Below, piece after piece: positions 34,775 through 44,212 of a stretch of DNA of 64,000 nt. Each line of letters opens with the position of its first letter. Positions within the stretch are counted from its first letter, which is position 1. The notes under the pieces are model-generated. The model was not told the origin of the DNA. It ran no database searches and saw nothing but the letters and a program-made list of their open reading frames with translations. A program made the translations under genes and the position numbers. Source of the DNA: Thalassospira sp. HF15 (GTDB lineage: Bacteria > Pseudomonadota > Alphaproteobacteria > Rhodospirillales > Thalassospiraceae); contig NZ_JAAVKI010000003.1 in NCBI RefSeq assembly GCF_011806525.1, forward strand, positions 248,001 to 312,000, given 5' to 3'.

Positions 34775-34918
34775 GGTCTGAACCCAATTGATAGTCAGTT
34801 TGGATTGATTTGAAACAATGCCATCAGGCCCATTGTCGGTTATTGCATGAATAATCCGCTGGAACGCGTTATATCATGACGTGTTACAGAATGAATTTCC
34901 GACAATCTAACGGGTTAT

Positions 34919-35632
34919 ATGGCTGATTTTAGCGGTTCTGATCTGACCTGCCTGCGTGGCGAAAGACTGGTGTTTGGCGGCCTGTCCTTTGCAGCCAAAT
35001 CCGGTGATGCCGTAATGCTGCGTGGTCGAAACGGCGCGGGAAAATCAAGCTTGTTGCGTCTGATGGCAGGACTTCTTGCACCGCGTTCAGGTGTACTTTG
35101 CTGGAACGGTGAAAACATCAATGATGATCGCACCGCCCATTACGCCCGCAGCCAGTATCTTGGCCATCAGGACGCAATCAAACCGGTCCTGACCGTGCGC
35201 GACAATCTGCGCTTGTGGGGGCAATTGCGTGGTGTGCGCAACCTTGACGCCGCCATTGACGAGGCGCTTGTTGCCCTTCAGATCCATCACCTTTCCCGTG
35301 TCACAGGTCGCTACCTTTCAAGCGGTCAGAAACGTCGCACCGCGCTAGCCCGCATATTGATCGGGCAAAGTGATCTTTGGCTGCTTGACGAACCAACCGT
35401 TGGCCTAGACCGCGAAAGCTGCGCCGAACTTGCTCAACTGATTGCCGAATTCCGCGCGCGTGGCGGCATTGTCATCTATTCAACCCATGTTGATCTGGAT
35501 GTCAAAAACCCGACCATTCTGGACCTTGATGATTTTGCCATCCCGATGGTCGAATGGCTGGCCGAACAGGACGATCTCGAAGACATGACCCCGGCGAAGG
35601 GTGCGTTGTCATCGCAGGAGGCCGCGCAATGA
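34919..35632 (+). CDS. ccmA: Cytochrome c maturation ABC ATPase CcmA
   Basis: This 237-residue ATPase has Walker A GRNGAGKSS (about residues 37-45), the signature LSSGQKRR and Walker B LWLLDEP followed by TVGLD. These match CcmA, which with CcmB and CcmC loads heme onto the chaperone CcmE and releases it in an ATP-dependent step. The C-terminal part (about 40 residues after STHVDLDV) is longer than in short homologues. The stop codon overlaps the ccmB start (ATGA). It is the first gene of a complete ccmABCDEFGHI operon; the promoter should be in the 144 bases before it, but I see no convincing consensus there. Confidence 0.93.
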   Translation: MADFSGSDLTCLRGERLVFGGLSFAAKSGDAVMLRGRNGAGKSSLLRLMAGLLAPRSGVLCWNGENINDDRTAHYARSQYLGHQDAIKPVLTVRDNLRLWGQLRGVRNLDAAIDEALVALQIHHLSRVTGRYLSSGQKRRTALARILIGQSDLWLLDEPTVGLDRESCAELAQLIAEFRARGGIVIYSTHVDLDVKNPTILDLDDFAIPMVEWLAEQDDLEDMTPAKGALSSQEAAQ

Positions 35633-36294
35633 CCGGTTTTCTGGCAATCCTGCAACGTGATCTGCGCCTTGCGCTCCGTCAGGGGGCCGATTCTGTCATG
35701 GTGGTCGCATTCTTTATTGTCACAACCACCCTGTTCCCGTTTGGTGTCGGGCCAGAAGTCAATATTCTTGCACGCATTGCATCGGGTGTGATCTGGGTCT
35801 CAGCGCTGTTGGCGGCGATGCTGTCGCTTGAACGTGTATTTCAGGCCGACTACGAAGACGGATCGCTTGAACTTTTGACTCTGTCGCCTGTGTCGCTTGA
35901 GCTTCTTATACTGGGCAAGGTCCTGGCACATTGGCTGACAACAGGGCTTCCGCTGATCATTGCTGCCCCCTTGATGGCAGTGATGCTGAATATGGATCAG
36001 GACGGTTTTGCCATCCTGATGATCGCAATGTTGCTTGGAACACCGGCACTTAGCCTGATCGGGGCGATTGGCGCAGCGCTTATACTTGGCGCGCGACGTG
36101 GTGGCGTACTTGTATCACTTCTGGTTTTACCACTATATATTCCAGTACTGATATTCGGGGCCGGTGCGGTTGAGGCTGCCCTGCTTGGCATATCAGCGAC
36201 CGCGCAATTGCAAATCATGGCTGCCATCCTACTTTTGACACTGGCAGCCGCACCCTTTGCTACCGCCCATGCTGTACGCCAGGCTATGGAATAG
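35629..36294 (+). CDS. ccmB: Heme exporter permease CcmB
   Basis: This 221-residue membrane protein has six predicted helices and the CcmB motifs LQRDLRLALRQGAD at the N-terminus and FQADYEDGSLELLTLSPVSLELLILGKVLAHWL in the middle. It is the membrane partner of CcmA. The ATG at 35629 has a GCAGGAGG ribosome site eight bases upstream and overlaps the ccmA stop; the frame running back to 35554 lies within ccmA and is not used. Confidence 0.93.
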   Translation: MTGFLAILQRDLRLALRQGADSVMVVAFFIVTTTLFPFGVGPEVNILARIASGVIWVSALLAAMLSLERVFQADYEDGSLELLTLSPVSLELLILGKVLAHWLTTGLPLIIAAPLMAVMLNMDQDGFAILMIAMLLGTPALSLIGAIGAALILGARRGGVLVSLLVLPLYIPVLIFGAGAVEAALLGISATAQLQIMAAILLLTLAAAPFATAHAVRQAME

Positions 36295-36354
36295 AACAAG
36301 AAGACGACGAGACGGGATGACCCTTTGCGGATTTCCGCACCAAGGATAATAAAA

Positions 36355-37143
36355 ATGCATCGCTTTGCTAAACCAAGTGTGTTTTTGAAATTTACAGCCC
36401 CGATCCTACCGTGGCTGTCGGTTCTGACCGTAATTCTGATTGCGGCAGGGCTTTATTTTTCCCTGATCGGATCGCCGGTTGATTACCAGCAAGGTCACAC
36501 CGTGCGGATCATGTATATCCATGTTCCTGCCGCTTGGATGGGCCTGTTTTGCTATGTCGGCATGGCGATCTGCGGGGCGATGAGCCTGATCTGGAAACAC
36601 CCGCTGGCCGATATTTGCGCCCGTGCTACCGCCCCGGTTGGCGCGACCTTTACTGCGCTTTGTCTGATTACCGGTTCGCTCTGGGGTGAGCCGATGTGGG
36701 GCACATGGTGGGTGTGGGATGCGCGCCTGACCTCAATGCTGATCTTGCTGTTCCTTTATCTCGGATACATGGCGTTGGTGAATGCTTTTGACGATCCGGA
36801 ACGCGGATCGAAAGCGGGCTCGGCACTAGCACTGGTTGGTGCGGTCAATGTGCCAATCGTCAAATTTTCCGTCGACTGGTGGAATACCCTGCATCAACCC
36901 GCCTCCATCGTGCGAATGGATGGTCCGGCGATTGATCCCAGCATGCAATTGCCGCTTGCCCTGATGATCCTTGGTTTTACCTGCTACTACTTGGTTGTTC
37001 TGATCCTGCGTGTCCGTCTGGAACTTAATGAGCGACGCATTCGCGCCCTGCATCTGTCGGGCATGTTTGATGAACACAGCACCCCGGCACCGCCCACGGA
37101 ACAAAGCTATGATGCGGGTCACAATGCGGAGGCCAAGCAATGA
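36355..37143 (+). CDS. ccmC: Heme-handling protein CcmC
   Basis: This 262-residue protein has six membrane helices and the tryptophan-rich heme-handling motif WGTWWVWDARLTSMLILLFLYLGY. The conserved histidines are in YIHVPAAWM and in WWNTLHQPASI on the two flanking periplasmic loops. CcmC delivers heme to CcmE. ATG 36355 is preceded by AAGGA; an upstream TTG at 36325 is less likely. Its stop overlaps the start of ccmD. Confidence 0.94.
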   Translation: MHRFAKPSVFLKFTAPILPWLSVLTVILIAAGLYFSLIGSPVDYQQGHTVRIMYIHVPAAWMGLFCYVGMAICGAMSLIWKHPLADICARATAPVGATFTALCLITGSLWGEPMWGTWWVWDARLTSMLILLFLYLGYMALVNAFDDPERGSKAGSALALVGAVNVPIVKFSVDWWNTLHQPASIVRMDGPAIDPSMQLPLALMILGFTCYYLVVLILRVRLELNERRIRALHLSGMFDEHSTPAPPTEQSYDAGHNAEAKQ

Positions 37144-37337
37144 GTGAATTCTTCTCAATGGGCGGCTATGGCAGCTATATCTGGGCAAGTTATGGCCTGA
37201 CGGCCCTGGCCATGATCGTTTTGCTGATTGCCACCTTGCGCGGCTTGCGCAGCAGCCGCATCGAACGCGATCAGCTTGAGGCCGTCCTGCAATCACGGCG
37301 TCCACGCCGCACCAAAAAGCCCCAAAAGGCATCCTGA
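37140..37337 (+). CDS. ccmD: Cytochrome c maturation small protein CcmD
   Basis: This 65-residue protein has a single membrane helix (about residues 10-35, YIWASYGLTALAMIVLLIATL) and then a basic cytoplasmic tail (RSSRIERDQLEAVLQSRRPRRTKK). Size, topology and place between ccmC and ccmE identify CcmD, which stabilises the CcmABC-CcmE complex and helps release holo-CcmE. The ATG overlaps the ccmC stop codon by four bases. Confidence 0.88.
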   Translation: MSEFFSMGGYGSYIWASYGLTALAMIVLLIATLRGLRSSRIERDQLEAVLQSRRPRRTKKPQKAS

Positions 37338-37349
37338 CGGAGAACGACT

Positions 37350-37838
37350 GTGTCACTTTCCCGCGCAAAAGTCCGCAAACGCCAACGCATGTATGTCATC
37401 GGCGCCATTTTGCTCGCCGTTGGCGGTGCAGCGGCGCTGATGCTAACCGCCTTTGAAGATTCCGTTGTGTTCTTCTTCAGCCCGACCGAGATCACCGAAA
37501 AGTCGCCGATTGATCCGGATCAGCGATTGCGTATCGGCGGCCTTGTCGTGGAAGGATCAGTCGCCAAGCAGGATGATGGTCAGACCATTGCCTTTGTCGT
37601 TACCGACATGGCCGAGAGCGTGCCGGTTTCCTATCGCGGCATTTTGCCTGATCTGTTTCGCGAAGGTCAGGGTATCGTTGCCGAAGGCCACATGAGCAGC
37701 GAAGGCACCTTTATCGCATCCGAAGTTCTCGCCAAGCATGACGAAAACTACATGCCGCCCGAAGTCGCCGAATCGCTCAAGAAAAGCGGTTATTGGGAAG
37801 AAATCGAAGCCAAGAACGCAGAACAGATGCGCAATTAA
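37350..37838 (+). CDS. ccmE: Heme chaperone CcmE
   Basis: This 162-residue protein has an N-terminal membrane anchor (about residues 15-35) and a periplasmic beta-barrel domain. The heme-binding H130 lies in LAKHDENYMPPEV with Y134 four residues later, the same numbering as in the best studied CcmE. It carries heme covalently to the CcmF/H ligase. The start is a GTG at 37350, 12 bases after ccmD, with CGGAGAA in front. A 134-base gap follows before ccmF. Confidence 0.94.
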   Translation: MSLSRAKVRKRQRMYVIGAILLAVGGAAALMLTAFEDSVVFFFSPTEITEKSPIDPDQRLRIGGLVVEGSVAKQDDGQTIAFVVTDMAESVPVSYRGILPDLFREGQGIVAEGHMSSEGTFIASEVLAKHDENYMPPEVAESLKKSGYWEEIEAKNAEQMRN

Positions 37839-37972
37839 GCCACATTCTGCCGCCATAAAGCCCGGCCATACGCTTAAGAAGAACATTGCCGCGACCAATT
37901 ACTGCTTGATCCGTTCCCGACAGATCAGGCAAGAGGTCGCTGGGGAATTTATTGGGGAAGCCTTAGACGCAC

Positions 37973-40036
37973 ATGCTTGCAGAATTAGGACACTTTGCCC
38001 TGCTTCTGATGGTGGTCACCGGGATCGGACAGGCCGTCCTGTTCAGTCCGCTGTGGCTGCACTCCTCTCTGCGCATGCTAAGCCCCCAAGGTACCAAGGC
38101 CACGCCTGCCGGTACGCCCGATTTTCCAGATGACGAAACTGCCGACCACGTCGGTACGGTGGCAAAACCCTCCAACCTTTACTTGCTGCCCACGACCATC
38201 CTTCTGCTTGGCCTTCTGGCCGAGGCGGCATTGCTGAACGCCTTTATCGTCAGCGACTTCACCCTGCCCATCGTTAGCGATGTAAGCCATTCATCCACAC
38301 CGCTTTTGTATCGCATCGGGGCGGCCTTTACCCCGGATGGCGGGGCGATGTTGCTTTGGCTTGTTGCATTATCGCTGATCAACCTTTTGATGGCGTTCCA
38401 GCTCCACAAAGACCGAGAAACCAGCGATGACCGCTTTGGCCGTAACGCGCTTTCAATTCTGGGACTTCTGATCGCCATTCTGGGTGTTGTGACCCTGATT
38501 GATGCCGATCCGTTCCTGCGCGCCAGTGTTGCTCCGCTCGATGGTCGGGGCATGAGCCCGCAAAGTCAGGACCTGCTTAAAGTCCTGCGCGAACCGTTTC
38601 TCTATCTCGGTCTGGCTGGCCTTGCTGGTATCTTTGCCCTGACACTGGCCGGATTGCTTGAACACAAGATCGACCGCCAATTTGCAGAGACAATGCGTTC
38701 CTGGACAATTGCATCCTGGGTCTGCCTTGGTACTGCAATTGCGATCAATGCTTATCGCTCCTACAGCGAACAGGCGTGGGGCGGCTGGTGGTACTGGGAT
38801 ACATCGGAAAACAGCCTGCTTCTGCCATGGTTGCTTACCACGGCCCTTTTGCATTGCCGGGCGGTTCTTGAAAAAACCGCAACCCTGCGCGGATGGACCG
38901 CCTTTTTGGGAATCACGGCTCTTGCTGTTGGCTGGTTCGGGATGTACCTGACCCGTTCGGACCTGTTTGCCCCCTTGCCTGAAACGCAATTGCTTCCCAG
39001 TGACAGTACCGGGCTTCTGATCGGGTTCTGTATCGTCTTCGGCCTTGCCTATTACCTGTTCTGGCGATCAGTCGATCAGATGGGTGACGGCCGCAGCTTC
39101 GAGGTGATTTCACGCGAAAGTGCGATGTTCCTCAACAGCGTCATGTTGTCACTGATTGGTGCAGTGGTTCTGATTGGCACCATCTATCCGCTGGTATTGA
39201 AATGGATTACCGGCGAGCCGATCACGGTCGGCGCCCCCTTCTATGTCGATGTGCTGATCCCCATCGTTCTGCCCATGCTGTTTCTGATGGCCTTTGCCCC
39301 GGCACTGCGCTGGCGTCAGGATGAGATTTGGATGATCGGACGGCGCATGAAGCTTGCCGCCATCCTGTCCCTCATCACTGTCCTGTTCGTCTCGATCCGG
39401 TTCATCGACCTGTCACCGGCCCCACTGATCGGCATCGGCCTTGCCGGATGGGTTCTGACCGCATCGCTCAGCGATCTTTGGGCCCGATTGTGGCGCCACC
39501 CGGAACATGGCGAAAGCAAATATCGCAATCTGCAATTGCTGGGCCCGCGCTATGTCAGCATGACGTTGGCCCATATCGGTCTGGCGGTCTTGATCGCTGG
39601 CGGATCAGCCAGCAGCATCTGGGAAGAACAGGTTGTCATTTCTGCGCGTGCCGGACAAAGCATCCAGGCAGGCCCATATAACCTGCAATATGAAGGTGTC
39701 TCGCTTTTGGCAGGTGAGAACTATGCCACCCGACAGGCGACCTTTATTCTGTATCGTCATTCCCTCCCTGTTGCAGAACTGTTCCCTGAAATCCGCTATT
39801 ACCCGATCCGTGGTGTTGAAACCCGCGAGGCCGATATCTGGCACGGTCGTGATGGTGATCTGCATGTCTCGATTGGTGACCGCGACGATGATGGCGGCCG
39901 GGTTGTGACGGTTCATTACTTGCCCATGATGCCCTGGGTCTGGGGGGGCATGTTACTGATGCTGATCGGTGGCTGTTTCAGTATCCTCACGCGCGTAATT
40001 CTACGCCTTAAGAAGTTTGGAGTTCCCGCTTCATGA
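37973..40036 (+). CDS. ccmF: Heme lyase core subunit CcmF
   Basis: This 687-residue membrane protein has about fourteen helices. The tryptophan-rich heme motif is QAWGGWWYWDTSENSLLLPWLLTTALLHC, and the conserved histidine regions around PLWLHSSLRML and DRQFAETMRSW are present. CcmF with CcmH and CcmI attaches heme to the CxxCH motif of apocytochromes c in the periplasm. A GGGGAAG site precedes the ATG by about 12 bases. The stop overlaps ccmG by four bases. Confidence 0.94.
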   Translation: MLAELGHFALLLMVVTGIGQAVLFSPLWLHSSLRMLSPQGTKATPAGTPDFPDDETADHVGTVAKPSNLYLLPTTILLLGLLAEAALLNAFIVSDFTLPIVSDVSHSSTPLLYRIGAAFTPDGGAMLLWLVALSLINLLMAFQLHKDRETSDDRFGRNALSILGLLIAILGVVTLIDADPFLRASVAPLDGRGMSPQSQDLLKVLREPFLYLGLAGLAGIFALTLAGLLEHKIDRQFAETMRSWTIASWVCLGTAIAINAYRSYSEQAWGGWWYWDTSENSLLLPWLLTTALLHCRAVLEKTATLRGWTAFLGITALAVGWFGMYLTRSDLFAPLPETQLLPSDSTGLLIGFCIVFGLAYYLFWRSVDQMGDGRSFEVISRESAMFLNSVMLSLIGAVVLIGTIYPLVLKWITGEPITVGAPFYVDVLIPIVLPMLFLMAFAPALRWRQDEIWMIGRRMKLAAILSLITVLFVSIRFIDLSPAPLIGIGLAGWVLTASLSDLWARLWRHPEHGESKYRNLQLLGPRYVSMTLAHIGLAVLIAGGSASSIWEEQVVISARAGQSIQAGPYNLQYEGVSLLAGENYATRQATFILYRHSLPVAELFPEIRYYPIRGVETREADIWHGRDGDLHVSIGDRDDDGGRVVTVHYLPMMPWVWGGMLLMLIGGCFSILTRVILRLKKFGVPAS

Positions 40037-40569
40037 GATTTTCGATCGCAGTAATCCCGCTGGTTTTGTTTGCCGCCTTGGCCGGAGTGTTTTTGCTCAA
40101 TATCGACAAGGACTCTTCTGTTGTGCCATCGGTTCTGATCGACAAACCGGCACCGGAATTCTCGCTTCCACCGTTGCCGGGTCGGGATAAGGGCCTGTCG
40201 CGCGCTGACCTTACCAAGGGCGAGGTCTCGGTTCTGAATGTCTTTGCAAGCTGGTGTATCCCGTGCCGGGCAGAACATCCGCTGATCAAACGGCTGTCAC
40301 ACGAAGCCAACGTCCCTGTCTATGGCCTGAACTACAAGGAAAAGGATCCCAGGGACGGGGTCAAATGGTTGGCCGAACTTGGTGATCCATATGCCTCGGT
40401 CGGGATGGACCTTTCCGGTCGTACCGGCATTGATTTTGGTGTTTATGGCGTTCCGGAAACCTTCATTATCGATGGCAACGGGCAAATCCGATACAAGCAT
40501 GTCGGCCCTGTCACCGTTGAAGTGCTTGAAAAGGTTCTGCTGCCGAAAATCGAGGAGATAAAGGGATGA
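40033..40569 (+). CDS. ccmG: Thiol-disulfide oxidoreductase CcmG (DsbE)
   Basis: This 178-residue thioredoxin-like protein is anchored by an N-terminal helix (residues about 5-22). The redox motif WCIPC has C75 and C78, and the acidic pocket and GVYGVPETFIID segment are typical for CcmG/DsbE. It keeps the cysteines of apocytochrome c reduced before heme attachment. The start overlaps the ccmF stop, and the end overlaps ccmH. Confidence 0.94.
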   Translation: MRFSIAVIPLVLFAALAGVFLLNIDKDSSVVPSVLIDKPAPEFSLPPLPGRDKGLSRADLTKGEVSVLNVFASWCIPCRAEHPLIKRLSHEANVPVYGLNYKEKDPRDGVKWLAELGDPYASVGMDLSGRTGIDFGVYGVPETFIIDGNGQIRYKHVGPVTVEVLEKVLLPKIEEIKG

Positions 40570-41066
40570 TCAGACGCTTCAAAATCCTGTTGGGCGCCTT
40601 CGCCGTCATTCTACCCGTCCTTGCATCGAACCCGGTACTTGCGGTGAACCCGGATGAAATGCTGTCGAACCCGGTTCTTGAAGAACGCGCACGCGAAATC
40701 AGCAAGGAACTGCGTTGTCTTGTCTGTCAGAACCAGTCGATTGACGATTCGGATGCCGAACTGGCGCGCGACCTGCGCGTTCTGGTGCGCGAACGGCTGG
40801 TGGCTGGCGATGACAATCAGGAAGTCATCGACTATATCGTGGCGCGCTACGGCGACTATGTCCTTCTGAACCCGCCGCTAAAGCCGGAAACCTATATTCT
40901 TTGGGCAAGCCCTGTGGTTCTGGTGGTTCTCGCCCTTCTGGCTGTTTTTGCGTTTTATCGCCGTAAGCAACGCGATGGATCGAGCGCCTCGGCATCCCTG
41001 TCAAAGGATGAACAGGACCGTCTTGACGAGCTTCTTGGCACTTCAAAAGACGACGGCAAAGCCTGA
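40566..41066 (+). CDS. ccmH: Cytochrome c maturation protein CcmH
   Basis: This 166-residue precursor has a signal peptide ending around AVNP (residue 27), a periplasmic domain with the redox motif LRCLVCQNQSI (C51 and C54), and a C-terminal membrane anchor (about 118-138), followed by a charged tail. CcmH reduces apocytochrome c thiols and forms the heme lyase with CcmF and CcmI. It overlaps ccmG by four bases. Confidence 0.93.
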   Translation: MIRRFKILLGAFAVILPVLASNPVLAVNPDEMLSNPVLEERAREISKELRCLVCQNQSIDDSDAELARDLRVLVRERLVAGDDNQEVIDYIVARYGDYVLLNPPLKPETYILWASPVVLVVLALLAVFAFYRRKQRDGSSASASLSKDEQDRLDELLGTSKDDGKA

Positions 41067-41112
41067 TGAAATCTAATCGCCTGACATATCGCCATCCGAT
41101 CGGAGGTCTCCG

Positions 41113-41820
41113 GTGATCTGGATTGGCTTGACTGTTTTGGCAATTCTGGCCGGTGCGGCCCTTTATGCAAGCCTGCCGAAATCAGCAGGGCACGGATCAC
41201 GGGTGCGCCGCGTGGCCTTTGCCGTCCTGCCTGTCATGGCGGCATTGGGGCTTTATGCCATGCTGGGCAGTCCGGGCCTGCCATCGCGCCCCTATGCAGA
41301 TCGCGCAGGCGAACGCAATCTGGCCGCAGCAGCAGCCGTTGCTGACAACGCCACCGATCCCGACTTCAAAACCGATCAACAGATCAGGCGATTGCTTAAT
41401 CAGATTGTCGTCTCGCTGGAGGTGAATCCGCGCAACCTTCAGGGCTGGGTCGCACTTGCGCGCGGGTCGCTGCGACTGGGCAACATTGAACGCGCAGTTG
41501 CCGCCTTCGCACAGGCCTATGCCCTGTCAGGCGAGAACCCTTTGCTTGCGATTGAGTATGCCGATACCCGCATTACCGCCCAAGACGGTCAGATCGACAG
41601 CACGTCACGCGACCTTGTCCTGCATGCACTTGGGCAAATGCCCAACCATCTGTTGGCGCGGTACTATTACGGCATGATGCTAAAACAAAATGGCAAGCCG
41701 GATCAGGCCCTTCGTGTGCTGAGTGACCTGTATCGCGACCTGCCCAAGGACGATCCGCTGGGCAATGCCACCGAAAGCGAAATCAGCGCACTACGTTCCA
41801 ACCAGGATGTCGCGCAGTAA
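41113..41820 (+). CDS. ccmI: Cytochrome c maturation TPR protein CcmI (short form)
   Basis: This 235-residue protein has two membrane helices near the N-terminus (about residues 3-18 and 34-50) and a periplasmic TPR domain (about 85-225) that in the family holds apocytochrome c C-termini. The cytoplasmic loop between the helices is only about 15 residues, while classical CcmI has around 80-100 residues there, including a leucine-zipper-like part. The start is a GTG with GGAGGT five bases before it. It ends the operon and is convergent with the next gene, with two bases between the stops. Confidence 0.83.
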   Translation: MIWIGLTVLAILAGAALYASLPKSAGHGSRVRRVAFAVLPVMAALGLYAMLGSPGLPSRPYADRAGERNLAAAAAVADNATDPDFKTDQQIRRLLNQIVVSLEVNPRNLQGWVALARGSLRLGNIERAVAAFAQAYALSGENPLLAIEYADTRITAQDGQIDSTSRDLVLHALGQMPNHLLARYYYGMMLKQNGKPDQALRVLSDLYRDLPKDDPLGNATESEISALRSNQDVAQ

Positions 41821-41822
41821 CC

Positions 41823-42110
41823 TTACGCTGCAAACAGATAAAGCGCGCCAAGCAGTACAGCCACGATCAGCAACAATGTTCCGCCCAGTGCAAGCAGCTT
41901 CATGATGGGATGAAGGCTTTCAAGCTCCCCGGACTGAGGGGCGTTTTCAGAACCTGTTTGTGACGCATGCCCCTCGCCAAACCGGCGCAGCGCTTCTTCA
42001 CCGCTCATGGGCGGCATCTTGATACGATCAAGGACCGTCCCCTGATCCGGGTGACGGTCCTTGTGATTTGAGGGATGCTTGTGCGGGGTGTCGCCGTTTT
42101 TGGCTGTCAT
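41823..42110 (-). CDS. Small C-tail-anchored hypothetical protein
   Basis: This 95-residue protein was not recognised as a known family. The first 65 residues are hydrophilic, with a His-, Lys- and Asp-rich start (HKHPSNHKDRHPDQG), then MPPMSGEEALRRFGEGH. One hydrophobic segment (about 70-93, LLALGGTLLLIVAVLLGALYLF) ends the protein, so it is likely anchored in the inner membrane with its N-terminus in the cytoplasm. It follows the lytic transglycosylase on the same strand after 16 bases and could be co-transcribed with it. Reading frame and codon pattern look real. Confidence 0.65.
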   Translation of the reverse strand: MTAKNGDTPHKHPSNHKDRHPDQGTVLDRIKMPPMSGEEALRRFGEGHASQTGSENAPQSGELESLHPIMKLLALGGTLLLIVAVLLGALYLFAA

Positions 42111-42126
42111 CGCAAGTAAGTGTTGC

Positions 42127-43980
42127 TTAACGCTGCGCCGTCAGGCCGCGATCCGTATCCTGATCCTGCGGCTGATAGGTTGGCCACTCGCCCGCCGCCA
42201 GAAGATCCAGCGACGGTGTTTCCTGACCAAAGCGTGAACGATACATCCAAAGGTTCGCCATCACGCGTTCGATGAACAAACGGGTTTCGCGCGACGGAAT
42301 GCTTTCGATGAAATATAGCGGATCGACATTGTCCTTAAGCGCCTTCTGCCAGCGACCAAGATTGCCAATGCCACCGTTATAAGCTGCCATCAACTGCAAG
42401 AAGCCATTATCCACACCATTCTGCTCAAGCAGATGATCGACATATTTCTGTCCAAGCGACAGGTTGACTTCCGGCTGATAAAGCTCTGCGCGTTTGGCTC
42501 CGCGATAACGGGTATTGCCGATATAGCTTGCAGTGGCCGGCATCAGCTGCATCAAACCACGCGCACCGGCATGGCTACGCGCATCGGTGTTGAAACCCGA
42601 TTCCTGACGCATGAAGGCATAGATCACTGCGCGGTCAACTTCATAACCACCTTCCGGTGCCCATGGCGGGACGGGATACAACGCGTTTACAAACACATCA
42701 CCGGTCTTTTGTGCGATATAGCTGCCAAGACGCATGGTAAGTGATGCAAAGTTGGCGGTATCGGTCAGGGCCAAAACAGCACGACGAAGCGAATCATCAT
42801 CCTTGGCCGCAGCCTTACGCAGTTCGCGTTCTGCCTCATCGCGCTGCCCAACCTGCAACAACGAAAGAGCACGACGGCCATGCGGATCAAGCTTCAGCTT
42901 GTTGGCACGGTTTTCATCAAGCTCAAGGCTGTCCCAGTCAAAGACATCATCACGGCCCAGCGCACGCATTGCCAACTGACCATAGAATGACCGCGGATAC
43001 TCCGCCGCACGGTTCAACATGACATCAGCTTCATCAAACCGGCCAGCTGCCAGATCAATGCGCGCTGCCCAAAAGGCCCCTGCCGTTCTGGTCCAGCTGG
43101 ATGCGTATTTATTGGTGCTTAGTGCTGCGAAATGGGCGTGCGACTCATCCATTTTGCCCAGCCGCCACGCGGTCAATCCGGCTGTCCAATGCGCCTGGGG
43201 CAGATGCTTGCCCGAACGCTTTGCCGCTTCACCGGCATATTTCAGCGCAAGGTCCGGTTTGCCAAAGTAATAGTAACCCGACGCAATCGCTGCCTTGGCA
43301 TGGTCCTGCTCGTAGGCATCAAAAATACGCTGTGCTTCGTCACTGTTGAGAACTTCAAGCGCCCCGGTCGGCCAACCATTGCCAATACGATGGCGAATAC
43401 GACGCTTCAGGGTCGAAACGCGCGAACGCTGTTTCGATGACAGCTTCTTGGTCGACTTGTGGTAATAGGGCGTGATGTTTTCGTAATCATATCCCGCACC
43501 GGAAACATAGCTGCCAACCGGCTTCTTCGGATAGTTTGCCGTGCCGCGACGTTTCAGCGCAAGTTTATAAATGCGCGGTGCCTGCGGATGATCGGCATAT
43601 TTGGCAAGCCAGCCCTTCAATTCCTTGTAACGTGACCGATACGCCGTCGGATGAAGATAACGCTGCGCCATCACGTGCCCCATCAGGACATCATCGGACA
43701 GGCGCGAAATCAGGCGGTCGGCATCGTCCCAGCGACCTTGCTCCTGAACGGCAAAAATCTGTTCGTAAAGTTCGGCGTCACGATCGGAAAGTGGTTTGGG
43801 GATCGCGGTCGAAAGCGCGTCATCCAAAACCGGGCTGCCAAGAGCTGCCTGTTCCTGCATGCTGGCAGCAGCAGGTGACGCGGCACCCATGACCGTCATG
43901 GTGCCAAGAAACGCGAAGAAGAGTCCCTGCCTCAGGGTGCTTTTTACACCCGGCAGGCGTGTTCTTATTGCTTCGATCAA
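42127..43980 (-). CDS. slt: Soluble-type lytic murein transglycosylase
   Basis: This protein of about 617 residues has a signal peptide, an alpha-superhelical (TPR-like) region of about 400 residues and a C-terminal SLT domain. The catalytic Glu is in FMRQESGFNTDARSHAGARGLMQLMPATASYIG, and AYNGGIGNLGRW follows. It cleaves peptidoglycan strands to 1,6-anhydromuropeptides in the periplasm. The start is uncertain: the open frame begins with TTG at 43995, while TTG 43980 has GGGGAAAC six bases upstream and still leaves a full signal peptide ending near AAS. The 230 bases upstream hold no gene. Confidence 0.9.
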   Translation of the reverse strand: MIEAIRTRLPGVKSTLRQGLFFAFLGTMTVMGAASPAAASMQEQAALGSPVLDDALSTAIPKPLSDRDAELYEQIFAVQEQGRWDDADRLISRLSDDVLMGHVMAQRYLHPTAYRSRYKELKGWLAKYADHPQAPRIYKLALKRRGTANYPKKPVGSYVSGAGYDYENITPYYHKSTKKLSSKQRSRVSTLKRRIRHRIGNGWPTGALEVLNSDEAQRIFDAYEQDHAKAAIASGYYYFGKPDLALKYAGEAAKRSGKHLPQAHWTAGLTAWRLGKMDESHAHFAALSTNKYASSWTRTAGAFWAARIDLAAGRFDEADVMLNRAAEYPRSFYGQLAMRALGRDDVFDWDSLELDENRANKLKLDPHGRRALSLLQVGQRDEAERELRKAAAKDDDSLRRAVLALTDTANFASLTMRLGSYIAQKTGDVFVNALYPVPPWAPEGGYEVDRAVIYAFMRQESGFNTDARSHAGARGLMQLMPATASYIGNTRYRGAKRAELYQPEVNLSLGQKYVDHLLEQNGVDNGFLQLMAAYNGGIGNLGRWQKALKDNVDPLYFIESIPSRETRLFIERVMANLWMYRSRFGQETPSLDLLAAGEWPTYQPQDQDTDRGLTAQR

Positions 43981-44212
43981 AATCAGTTTCCCCAACGAGG
44001 CTTGTTTTCAAGCCGCGTGTTTATCCCGAAGCAGTTTGGTCTCGCAACCCGTTGCCGTCGGTGTTCCCCCTTGTGCAACGGCGATCCTTATAACAGGAAT
44101 CAGCCAAACCGCGAAATCATTTATCTGGAATCAATCACTTGGCGCATGTCGCACAAAGCACTCCAAATGCATGCATATCTCCCATGCATACACCGAGATT
44201 ATCGCCAATTCC

